Shown: in pieces, positions 1 to 8,647 of the stretch
How the letters are laid out: every line of letters begins with the position of its first letter
Position numbering within the stretch: position 1 is the first letter of the stretch
Source of the DNA: Rhodospirillaceae bacterium
GTDB lineage: Bacteria; Pseudomonadota; Alphaproteobacteria; JABSOH01
Assembly (NCBI GenBank): GCA_020629355.1
Contig: JAHDDM010000012.1
Location: forward strand, 1 to 12,742
DNA length: 12,742 nucleotides
Direction of reading: 5' to 3'
Translations under genes and position numbers: made by a program
Notes under the pieces: model-generated
Seen by the model: only the letters and a program-made list of their open reading frames with translations
What the model was told of the DNA's origin: nothing
Databases searched by the model: none

Positions 1-17
1 TTATCAATTAGACGATT

Positions 18-1334
18 ATGGCGAATACACAGGCTTCAACTATTCTTTCGGGGGCATATGTCAACCCGTTTGTAAAGGCAGCGCAACCTGCAAAGGCGCA
101 AGGTATTTTGCCGCTTACCAAGCAGGCTGCCAAGCCGCAATTTGCGGACTTGATTGCTGTCATGGACGAAAAGCTTATCGCACATAGTGAAAGCACGACA
201 AAGCCAAAGCAAGAGACCGTGGCACAAAATGCCAGTGCGGACTATACTTTCCTTGATTTTATCGACATGATCAATCCCTTGCAGCATATTCCAGTAGTCT
301 CGAATATTTATCGCGCGATTACGGGTGATGAAATTCGCCAGGAAGTCCGTATGGCAGGGAACGTGTTGTTTGGTGCGGTTACAGGGCCTGTGGGTATTGC
401 CATGGGTGTCGGCAGTGCTGCGGTGGATTACGCCAGTGGCAAGCCCGTTGGCGATCATGTCTTGGCGGCGGTTGCGCCAGACCTTGAGGCGACTATTCGT
501 GAAGAGTATTCTATCGCGCATTATCTGTATAATCCCTTTGCCAGTGACGAAGCGGCAGAAATTGCCGCCGTCACGGATACCGTGCCGCAAGTGCCTATAC
601 AGTCACAGGGTGCATCTCAGGATTCAAAAGAACTGTACGCGCAAACAGCCTCTGCTTTTGCTCAGACTCTGAATAGAAATATTCCACAGGCCGAGACAGC
701 TCCAGTACAGGTTGCCATGCTGCCAGAAGCGCTGCCAGAAGCGCTGCCAGAAGCGCTATCAGAAGCCAAGGAAGCTCAGGCCATGGCCAAGTCTGTTGCC
801 TACAATCCACAAAGTGTGGTGCAGCTTACCCCAGATGCTGCGGCACAGCTATCGCGCTTGGCTTCTGGTACAGCAGAGACCGATAGTCTTGGCCTTGAGA
901 TGTTGAACATGAACAATGACGGCGCAGCACAGCTTCGCGCCGTAACAGCAAAGAATCGCCAGCTTGGAATTGCGCTGAATAGTTCTGCCAGTATTAGCCA
1001 TCAGATGGATGCGGTTAGCCAACGCGAAATTTCACTGAAAATTGGCGATAAAGTTGCCGCGCTGTATAATCAGAATGCTGATATTACACGCGCCGCGTTG
1101 AATAATGCAGGAGCGCCTACCCAAGCTCCCGCACCAAGCCTGTTCGATGTGCCGTCAAATAACACCCCTGCTGTAATGCAAGTTGCCGAAAGCACCTCTG
1201 CTGTGCGCCAACAGGCATTACAACCACAACAGCTAGGCAAGCATTATCACGGCGCAAACAATACTGGTAATTTGACCATTGCCGCTGCCATGCAGCAGGC
1301 GTTGAACAAGTATCAGAATCTCCGCCGTAACTAA
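18..1334 (+). CDS. Uncharacterised protein, 438 aa, with Ala/Gln-rich low-complexity regions
   Basis: Function unknown. The open frame runs from ATG at 18 to TAA at 1332-1334. Only 17 AT-rich bases precede it and no clear Shine-Dalgarno is visible, so the start is not firmly fixed. There is no signal peptide. Residues about 78-100 (FLDFIDMINPLQHIPVVS and what follows) form the most conserved-looking block, followed by a Gly/Ala-rich hydrophobic stretch (about 112-137) that could be a buried or membrane-associated helix pair. I recall similar N-P-L-Q-H-I-P-V-V segments in unnamed alphaproteobacterial proteins, but cannot confirm this here. Residues 235-250 are a four-fold L-P-E-A type repeat. 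The rest is Ala/Gln/Asn-rich and probably disordered, ending in a short helical, basic tail (QALNKYQNLRRN). It converges on parE with 12 bp between the stop codons. The length and codon-like composition support a real gene; its role is not known. Confidence 0.8.
   Translation: MANTQASTILSGAYVNPFVKAAQPAKAQGILPLTKQAAKPQFADLIAVMDEKLIAHSESTTKPKQETVAQNASADYTFLDFIDMINPLQHIPVVSNIYRAITGDEIRQEVRMAGNVLFGAVTGPVGIAMGVGSAAVDYASGKPVGDHVLAAVAPDLEATIREEYSIAHYLYNPFASDEAAEIAAVTDTVPQVPIQSQGASQDSKELYAQTASAFAQTLNRNIPQAETAPVQVAMLPEALPEALPEALSEAKEAQAMAKSVAYNPQSVVQLTPDAAAQLSRLASGTAETDSLGLEMLNMNNDGAAQLRAVTAKNRQLGIALNSSASISHQMDAVSQREISLKIGDKVAALYNQNADITRAALNNAGAPTQAPAPSLFDVPSNNTPAVMQVAESTSAVRQQALQPQQLGKHYHGANNTGNLTIAAAMQQALNKYQNLRRN
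720..767 (+). repeat. Four tandem 12-bp units inside the first gene
   Basis: The unit CTGCCAGAAGCG occurs three times exactly (720-731, 732-743, 744-755). A fourth, diverged copy CTATCAGAAGCC follows at 756-767. The unit is a multiple of three and in frame, encoding L-P-E-A repeated, with S-E-A in the last copy. Exact copies at DNA level suggest recent slipped-strand expansion; copy number may vary between strains without breaking the frame. Confidence 0.9.
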
Positions 1335-1346
1335 TTGAATATTTTG

Positions 1347-3536
<2,190 letters not shown>

Positions 3537-4436
3537 ATGACACACGATTTATCACGTTATCGGGGTGCATTCACGGCACTGGTGACGCCAATGCAGGATA
3601 CTGGCGCGGTGGACTATGCGGCCTTTGAGCAATTTGTCGATTGGCAGATTACAGAGGGCATCCATGGTGTTATTCCCATGGGGACAACAGGCGAGTCACC
3701 AGTATTGAAACATTCTGAGCATCGTGAGGTTATCGAAAAATGTGTGCAGGTTGCAGCAGGGCGTGTTCCTGTTATGGCAGGAACAGGATCGAACAATACC
3801 GCCGCCGCGATTGCGCTGTCCAAGCATGCCGAACAGGCAGGGGCAGATTCGATTCTGGTGGTTACGCCGTATTACAACAAGCCTTCGCGCGATGGTTTGC
3901 GGGCGCATTTTCTGGCGATTGATGAAGCCGTGCGCATTCCGATTTTTCTGTACGATATTCCAGGGCGTTCGGTGGTTGAGATTGGTAGTGACCTTGTAGC
4001 AGAACTGATCAAGGACAGTAAAAATATTGTTGGCATTAAAGACGCAACGGGTAACTTGGTGCGCCCATTGGAATTGCACATGAACACAGCAGGGCAAGCA
4101 GTGCAGTTCTCTGGTGAAGACTCCTCTGAACTGGCGTTTCTGGCGCAGGGCGGTCATGGTATTATTTCCGTGACGGCTAATATTGCGCCGAAACTGCATA
4201 GTGAATTGCATAAGGCTTGGCAGGCAGGGGACTTTGCACGGGCGGCACAGATTCGTGATTTGCTGTTCCCATTGGCAAACGCCTGTTTCCACGGCGATTC
4301 TTCGTCTCCTGCTCCAGCAAAATACGGCCTGTCGCGCTTGGGGAAAATGACCGATACGGTACGCTTGCCAAGCGTTCCTGCGCCGCAAAGTACGCGGGAT
4401 GCCGTAGATGCGGCAATGCAACATGCGGGGTTATGA
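3537..4436 (+). CDS. dapA: 4-hydroxy-tetrahydrodipicolinate synthase (DapA)
   Basis: Condenses pyruvate with L-aspartate 4-semialdehyde, the first committed step of lysine and meso-diaminopimelate (peptidoglycan) synthesis; a cytoplasmic TIM barrel, usually a tetramer. Length is 299 aa against the usual 290-300. Visible active-site elements: GTTGES with T50 and T51, the PYYNKP loop (Y112, Y113), YDIPGRS with Y139 and R144, and the Schiff-base lysine K168 in GIKDATG. The spacing matches E. coli Y133, R138 and K161. The C-terminal segment usually close to F-x-E-x-N/S-P-x-P-x-K-Y here reads FHGDSSSPAPAKY, about one residue longer and without the Glu. ATG at 3537 is preceded by GAGAAAG. Divergent from parE; smpB follows after a structured spacer. 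In many alphaproteobacteria a lytic transglycosylase gene precedes dapA; here parE takes that place. Confidence 0.96.
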   Translation: MTHDLSRYRGAFTALVTPMQDTGAVDYAAFEQFVDWQITEGIHGVIPMGTTGESPVLKHSEHREVIEKCVQVAAGRVPVMAGTGSNNTAAAIALSKHAEQAGADSILVVTPYYNKPSRDGLRAHFLAIDEAVRIPIFLYDIPGRSVVEIGSDLVAELIKDSKNIVGIKDATGNLVRPLELHMNTAGQAVQFSGEDSSELAFLAQGGHGIISVTANIAPKLHSELHKAWQAGDFARAAQIRDLLFPLANACFHGDSSSPAPAKYGLSRLGKMTDTVRLPSVPAPQSTRDAVDAAMQHAGL

Positions 4437-4494
4437 TTTTTTATCGTTCACCGTAAATAGAGACGGTATGGGATACGGAGAAAGTTATTGCAAA

Positions 4495-4524
4495 TGTAGT
4501 TTAGGCTGTACAGCCTAAACTACA
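4495..4524. repeat. Perfect 30-bp palindrome between dapA and smpB
   Basis: The half-site TGTAGTTTAGGCTGT is followed directly by its exact reverse complement, centred on TGTACA (4507-4512), with no mismatch over 30 bp. Both flanking bases break the symmetry. As RNA it would form a 13-bp stem with a 4-base loop. No T run follows on either strand within a few bases, so it is not a standard intrinsic terminator. It could be the end of a dispersed palindromic repeat, a dimer-protein operator, or an RNA processing or stability hairpin. The identity is not known. Confidence 0.9.
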
Positions 4525-4602
4525 GCGAGCGACCGCGAAGCCGCCGCAACGCGGCGCACCCGCGTAGGCAACAGGGTGCAGGCGTAGCCGACCCTGTTTG
4601 CC
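4525..4602. repeat. GC-rich hairpin block abutting smpB, possible dispersed repeat
   Basis: Directly after the palindrome comes a block of about 72% GC (55 of the 76 bases at 4525-4600), well above its flanks. It contains GCCGC/GCGGC arms (4540-4544 and 4551-4555). A longer stem pairs GGCAACAGGGT (4567-4577) with ACCCTGTTTGCC (4591-4602), with one bulged base and an inner GGC/GCC pair (4581-4583 and 4587-4589). An alternative pairing GCACCC/GGGTGC (4556-4561 and 4574-4579) competes with it. The block ends at a possible GTG and 13 bp before the smpB Shine-Dalgarno. Composition and nested symmetry resemble intergenic palindromic repeats of the REP/BIME kind. With one copy in the window, the dispersed nature is inference. 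Confidence 0.5.
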
Positions 4603-4615
4603 GTGAGCGATAATC

Positions 4616-4621
4616 AGGAAA
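4616..4621 (+). promoter_or_regulatory. Ribosome-binding site deciding the smpB start
   Basis: AGGAAA lies 5 bp before ATG at 4627. The same frame is open from a GTG at 4603, but that codon touches the hairpin block, has no Shine-Dalgarno, and would add eight residues unlike the family. This favours ATG at 4627. Confidence 0.75.
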
Positions 4622-4626
4622 TTCTT

Positions 4627-5106
4627 ATGGCAAAATCACACAAAAATACCGATGGCAGCATAGCTGCAAATCCTAAGGCGCGTCACGACTACGAAATCGA
4701 AGATATTCTTGAGGCAGGTTTGCTGTTGCGGGGCTCAGAGGTCAAGTCCATGCGTCAGGGTGGGGTCTCGATCAAGGAAGCCTATGTTGGGGTCAAAAGC
4801 GGTTCTTTGCATGTTTTGAATATGCACGTTCCAGAGTTAAAACATGCTGCCCACGGTCATGGTCATGCGCCGAGACGGCCGCGCGGATTATTGCTGCACC
4901 GCCGCGAACAAAGCAAGCTCTTGGGCGCAATTGAGCGCAAGGGTTATACTCTGTTGGCCTTGAAGCTGTATTTTAATGCGCGCGGTCTGGTGAAATTACA
5001 AATTGGTCTAGGCAAGGGCAAAAGCAAGGCGGACAAACGCGCGACAGAACGTGATCGAAGCTGGAGCAAGCAAAAAGCACAAATTCTTCGCCGAGGAATG
5101 CAATGA
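4627..5106 (+). CDS. smpB: SsrA-binding protein SmpB
   Basis: Binds tmRNA (SsrA) and carries it into stalled ribosomes for trans-translation, which tags the incomplete peptide and frees the ribosome. The 159-aa length fits the family. Diagnostic parts in order: N-x-K-A-R-H-D-Y start of the beta-barrel (residues 15-22), LLLRGSEVKSMRQG (G36-S41, the tmRNA-binding region), NMHVPE (65-70), RPRGLLLHRRE (84-94), KGYTLLALKLYF (105-116), and the glycine/basic stretch GLGKGKSKADKR (127-138), followed by the charged C-terminal tail that enters the ribosomal mRNA channel. A His/Gly-rich turn (HAAHGHGHAPRR, about 73-84) replaces the more usual residues before the RPR motif. The stop TGA overlaps the crcB ATG (ATGA), suggesting translational coupling. 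It is the first gene of the long plus-strand operon. Confidence 0.96.
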   Translation: MAKSHKNTDGSIAANPKARHDYEIEDILEAGLLLRGSEVKSMRQGGVSIKEAYVGVKSGSLHVLNMHVPELKHAAHGHGHAPRRPRGLLLHRREQSKLLGAIERKGYTLLALKLYFNARGLVKLQIGLGKGKSKADKRATERDRSWSKQKAQILRRGMQ

Positions 5107-5471
5107 TGACCAGTGTTCTGGCGGTATTTTTTGGTGGTGGTATTGGCGCGTGTTTGCGTTGGGGCATGGTGCGTTTTTCGGGATTGATCGGCCTTGAGGC
5201 GGCATGGGCAATTATGCTGGTGAACCTATTCGGGGCTTTTGTCATGGGGTTTTTGTTGGGGTTAAGCCTGAAGGGGATTCCTCAGCAGGTACAATTATTT
5301 CTGTTTACTGGAGTGCTTGGTGGCTTTACAACCTTTTCAACCCTGAGTGCCGATGTGATTAAACTTGCGGAACGTGGTTGGGGTGTAAGCCTGTTCTATC
5401 TTGTGACCTCAATTGCTGGTGGTATTCTGCTGCTGGTCATGGGGCTTCGTCTTGGTGCACATATCCGATAA
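5103..5471 (+). CDS. crcB: Fluoride ion channel CrcB/Fluc
   Basis: Small inner-membrane channel that exports fluoride and protects against its toxicity; works as an antiparallel dimer. At 122 aa with four predicted membrane helices it has the normal size. Family marks: GGGIGACLRWG near the N-terminus (R19), NLFGAFVMG with N41, and GVLGGFTTFSTLS with F75 and F78 at the phenylalanine positions that line the fluoride path. A second Met follows the first, but ATG at 5103 overlaps the smpB stop as ATGA and is preferred. Its own stop overlaps the next start (TAATG). I see no fluoride riboswitch upstream, so expression probably follows the operon. Confidence 0.95.
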   Translation: MMTSVLAVFFGGGIGACLRWGMVRFSGLIGLEAAWAIMLVNLFGAFVMGFLLGLSLKGIPQQVQLFLFTGVLGGFTTFSTLSADVIKLAERGWGVSLFYLVTSIAGGILLLVMGLRLGAHIR

Positions 5472-6457
5472 TGCCTGATCTCAAAGAAGTTTCCGCCGAT
5501 TCTGCCACCATGCGCCTGGATCGCTATCTACGCCAGCAATTTCCTGATGTATCCTTAGGGGTGATTCAACGCGCCTTACGGCAGCGCCAAATACGCCTGA
5601 ACAACAAACGCATCAAGGGCGACGTGCGCATTGCAGAAGGCGATATTGTCCATGTTCCGAAGTTCTTTTTTGAACAGCCGCCGCCAATATCTTCTGAAAG
5701 ACTGACAGTTGATCCCAAACTGGCGAAAAAGCTCGAAGCCATGACGGTGGCAGTAACAGCAGATTATATCGTGTTGAACAAGCCGCAGGGTTTAGCAGTA
5801 CAGGGTGGTACGGGGACACGCTGGCATCTTGATCGGCTTTTGCCGAGCCTTGCCGTGATGCACAATGACCCGCCAGACCATTTGCGTATCGTACATCGCC
5901 TCGATAAGGACACCAGTGGCTTGATGCTGGTGGCACGAGGCCGTAAGTCTGCACAGGTTCTCGCAAAATACTTTGAACGGCGACAGATACGGAAATACTA
6001 TCTTGCCCTGTGCCACGGTACACCTGAGCTGGAATCTGGCCGCATTGATGCTCCGCTTGGGAAATGCCCCGATTTGCGCTATCGTCCAGACGGTGAGCGT
6101 CCCAAGCCTGCTCAAAGTGACTATATCCTGTTTGACAGCCTGCCTAAAGTCGCCGCAAGTGTCATGCTTGCGCCCATCAGTGGCCGGACCCATCAATTAC
6201 GCGCGCATCTGGCCTTGATCGACTGTCCGATTCTAGGTGATGAGTTTTATGGTGCTGAACCTGGTGACTATATCACCGCAAGCCCTCTGTGTCTGCATGC
6301 AGCTGCCTTGCGTGTTCCTGCCATTCACGAGACCCCTCAGCAACAGTATTTCCAAAGCCCGCCGAATTTGCTATATACAAAAGCAAAGGAAATTGGCCTG
6401 ACTGTCCCAACGGCTCATCAGCTTTGGGCAGCATGGTCTGACGCTGAAACTCAATAA
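5471..6457 (+). CDS. RluA-family 23S rRNA pseudouridine synthase (RluC/RluD type)
   Basis: Converts uridines to pseudouridine, most likely in 23S rRNA. At 328 aa it has an N-terminal S4 RNA-binding domain (about residues 14-70, with LDRYLRQQF and QRQIRLNNKRI) and an RluA-type catalytic domain. The signature HRLDKDTSGLMLVA places the catalytic aspartate at D145. Other family pieces are YIVLNKPQGLAVQGG (99-113), RKYYLALCHG and SGRTHQLRAHLA near the C-terminal part. The S4 domain separates it from RluA proper. RluC is the usual name for this gene next to crcB in alphaproteobacteria, but RluD cannot be excluded from the motifs alone. I chose ATG at 5471, which overlaps the crcB stop, over upstream codons that run inside crcB. 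AsmA follows 12 bp later. Confidence 0.92.
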   Translation: MPDLKEVSADSATMRLDRYLRQQFPDVSLGVIQRALRQRQIRLNNKRIKGDVRIAEGDIVHVPKFFFEQPPPISSERLTVDPKLAKKLEAMTVAVTADYIVLNKPQGLAVQGGTGTRWHLDRLLPSLAVMHNDPPDHLRIVHRLDKDTSGLMLVARGRKSAQVLAKYFERRQIRKYYLALCHGTPELESGRIDAPLGKCPDLRYRPDGERPKPAQSDYILFDSLPKVAASVMLAPISGRTHQLRAHLALIDCPILGDEFYGAEPGDYITASPLCLHAAALRVPAIHETPQQQYFQSPPNLLYTKAKEIGLTVPTAHQLWAAWSDAETQ

Positions 6458-6469
6458 GGATAGTGTACA

Positions 6470-8647
6470 ATGCGTATTCTCAAATGGTCATTACTCGTTC
6501 TGCTCACATTGTTTCTGATTCCCGTGGTGGGGGTGTCCACCCTGATTGGCGGACTATGGAGCTATGATTTCAAGGTTGAGAAAGATTCTTTCCTGTTGGA
6601 AACCATCAAGGAAAACACGGGATACGATGTTACCATCACCTCGCCAGTACGGGTTACGCTCAGCAGAGAGTTTTCGTTGTTAGGGGAGAATATCAACGTC
6701 CGTGCCGCCAAGGGTAGCTCAGCGCACAATATGGCTGAAATAGGCTTCCTTAGTCTGTATGGCGATATAAGTTTTGGAATTCTGTGGGGCGAGCCCCTGC
6801 TCTTTTCGAAGGTTGAGGGCAAAGATATTACGTTGAATTTTGAACGTGATGCAAATGGTACATTTATTCTGCCTAAAGTTGCCGCACTGTTGGATCAGCC
6901 AAGCAAGAGCATCAATTTGATTGCGCCAGCCTTTGCGGATGACCTGTATGCAGAGTACACAGTACCAGTTCAAGATTTGAAGTTGCAAAATGTGATCATC
7001 AATCTGATTAGTGACGTACAGCCAATCACCCTTAGTATCGCTGATCTGGATGCACGCAAACCCGTGGATTCGAGTGATGGCTATATCCGCTTACAAGGTG
7101 ATTACAGCTATAATCCTTTTACTTCGGATATCGATATTACTGAGCACGGTGCGATTTCTGGCAATGCGCAGTTTGCAGGTGTGGATATTTCATTAAATGG
7201 TCAAGTCGTTGGTGATGTCAACATTGAGTATATGATCAATGTGACCGATACCCAGCCTCTGTCCAAGCTGTTGGCACAGCCCTTGCCCGGAGCGCCCTTT
7301 AAGATTGCAGCTCAGACTTTTTATGATCATGGTAAATTCAAGACTATACTGGAACGTCTACAGGCCAAAGGCACGCTTTTAAGCGGGCAAATCAATTTTA
7401 GCCTTCGTGGCCGTGCCTTGACCGCAGACCTAAAAGGCACAAAGCTTGATGTCGCCGATTTTCTCCCCCAAACAGAGGACGATACCCCTGCTTCTGGACA
7501 GACTACACAGGCTGTAGCCGTGGAAGATGGACGGGTTATCCCCAATATCCCGCTGCCAGAGGTTCTATTGCAAAAGAATTTCCTGCCAGAATTTGCTGAT
7601 GCCAAGATTGATATTACACTTGGTGCATTCCGTGCTGGTAAGGTTCTTGTGCAGGATGTCAAAGTGAAGTTTGTCGCCAATGATCACGGTGCAGAGATTG
7701 ATATCGACAAAGCCACCTTGGGACTTGGCGGAGAGCTTGCTGGACACTTTGGATTCAAGGTCGGCAAGACACCTGAAATAATTACTGATTTACGTCTGCA
7801 AACCACACCGATTTCGACGTTCCAGCCATTTGCGCCCATTGTGAGTAGCCTTGATGGTGTTTTGAATCTGGAACTGAAAGGCGCAACATCTGGAACAGAC
7901 CTTCGGGCATTAGCGGCGAATTACAATGGCGATGTCAAATTCTCGTTGTATGATGGCTATGTCCATCTACCTGAAGAGGCCAGCAAGGTCTTGGCGGCTA
8001 TCGCCCCAACAATCCTTGAGGAAGGGCTGCTGATTGTGAAATGCGCTGATTTCCAAAGCACCTTAGAAAACGGCGTTGATCCCAAATTTGATGGTGTGCT
8101 GTTGTCTCAGGCCATGCTGGCCTTTGGTGGCGGTAGGGTGAATTTGGGTGCTGAGCAGATGAACTTGCTGTATCAGAACGAACTTTCGGTGCTTGGTGCT
8201 ACAATGGGTCTGCCATTGGGGATTGAGGGCTCTTTTGCCGCGCCAGAATTTAATCCTGATTTGGAAGCCTTGATTACAGCCAAAAAGTCTGGTGATGTTC
8301 CTCTGCCAGAGCGCCAACGGAGCGTTTGCCATAACGAAGTTGCAGCCAATATCAATAATGCCTATTCGGCTCCAGCGGCGATGCTGAAGTTGGACGGATT
8401 GGGGAATCTTCAGGACTTGACCGATATTGATGCAATAAAAGATACGGTTCAGGAAAAGGTTCAGGATAGGATTCAACAGGGTGTTTCGGGTCTGAAAGAA
8501 AAAGCTATCGAGAAAGTAATCGAGAAAAGCCTTGGCAGTGACAAAACCGCCAAAGTGCAGGAATTGATTGAAAAGAATCTTGATTCTGAAGACCTTAATA
8601 AGATTGAAGAAGCAGGCAAGGCTTTGCTTGGCGGTCTGAAGTTTTAA
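6470..8647 (+). CDS. AsmA-family envelope protein
   Basis: AsmA-like proteins are anchored in the inner membrane with a large periplasmic beta-rich domain and take part in outer-membrane or phospholipid homeostasis; relatives form lipid-transfer bridges. This one is 725 aa. An uncleaved N-terminal membrane segment (about residues 6-28) is followed by an AsmA-type start (YDVTITSPVRVTLSREFSL). A C-terminal AsmA region (about 463-620) contains GDVKFSLYDGYV, GGRVNLGAEQMNLLY and GIEGSFAAPEFNPDLEALI, matching the family's basis-for-transport-like ending. Residues about 649-725 form a charged, probably helical tail (Lys/Glu-rich) that is not part of the core. AAGGAT 8 bp before ATG at 6470 is a good ribosome-binding site. 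The stop overlaps the P450 start (TAATG). Which AsmA subtype it is, and whether it serves the P450 product, cannot be told. Confidence 0.88.
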   Translation: MRILKWSLLVLLTLFLIPVVGVSTLIGGLWSYDFKVEKDSFLLETIKENTGYDVTITSPVRVTLSREFSLLGENINVRAAKGSSAHNMAEIGFLSLYGDISFGILWGEPLLFSKVEGKDITLNFERDANGTFILPKVAALLDQPSKSINLIAPAFADDLYAEYTVPVQDLKLQNVIINLISDVQPITLSIADLDARKPVDSSDGYIRLQGDYSYNPFTSDIDITEHGAISGNAQFAGVDISLNGQVVGDVNIEYMINVTDTQPLSKLLAQPLPGAPFKIAAQTFYDHGKFKTILERLQAKGTLLSGQINFSLRGRALTADLKGTKLDVADFLPQTEDDTPASGQTTQAVAVEDGRVIPNIPLPEVLLQKNFLPEFADAKIDITLGAFRAGKVLVQDVKVKFVANDHGAEIDIDKATLGLGGELAGHFGFKVGKTPEIITDLRLQTTPISTFQPFAPIVSSLDGVLNLELKGATSGTDLRALAANYNGDVKFSLYDGYVHLPEEASKVLAAIAPTILEEGLLIVKCADFQSTLENGVDPKFDGVLLSQAMLAFGGGRVNLGAEQMNLLYQNELSVLGATMGLPLGIEGSFAAPEFNPDLEALITAKKSGDVPLPERQRSVCHNEVAANINNAYSAPAAMLKLDGLGNLQDLTDIDAIKDTVQEKVQDRIQQGVSGLKEKAIEKVIEKSLGSDKTAKVQELIEKNLDSEDLNKIEEAGKALLGGLKF

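Noticed and set aside
36..590. Open frame of 184 codons on the minus strand opposite the first gene
   Set aside because: It overlaps the 438-codon plus-strand frame completely, has no ribosome-binding site, and its translation looks like reverse-strand noise.
3696..4424. Long open frame of 242 codons on the minus strand opposite dapA
   Set aside because: It lies fully antisense to a clear dapA gene and its translation is rich in Cys, Arg and His with no domain-like pattern, as expected of a shadow frame.
4434..4442. T run after the dapA stop as an intrinsic terminator
   Set aside because: No hairpin precedes the T run; the bases before it are coding sequence without a strong stem.
4603..4626. 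GTG start for SmpB at 4603
   Set aside because: The ATG at 4627 has a proper Shine-Dalgarno (AGGAAA) at 5 bp spacing and the normal family N-terminus; the GTG adjoins the hairpin block.
5378..5470. N-terminal extension of the pseudouridine synthase inside crcB
   Set aside because: Those codons overlap crcB in another frame and read as Cys/Trp-rich noise; the ATG at 5471 overlaps the crcB stop and starts the S4 domain at the right distance.
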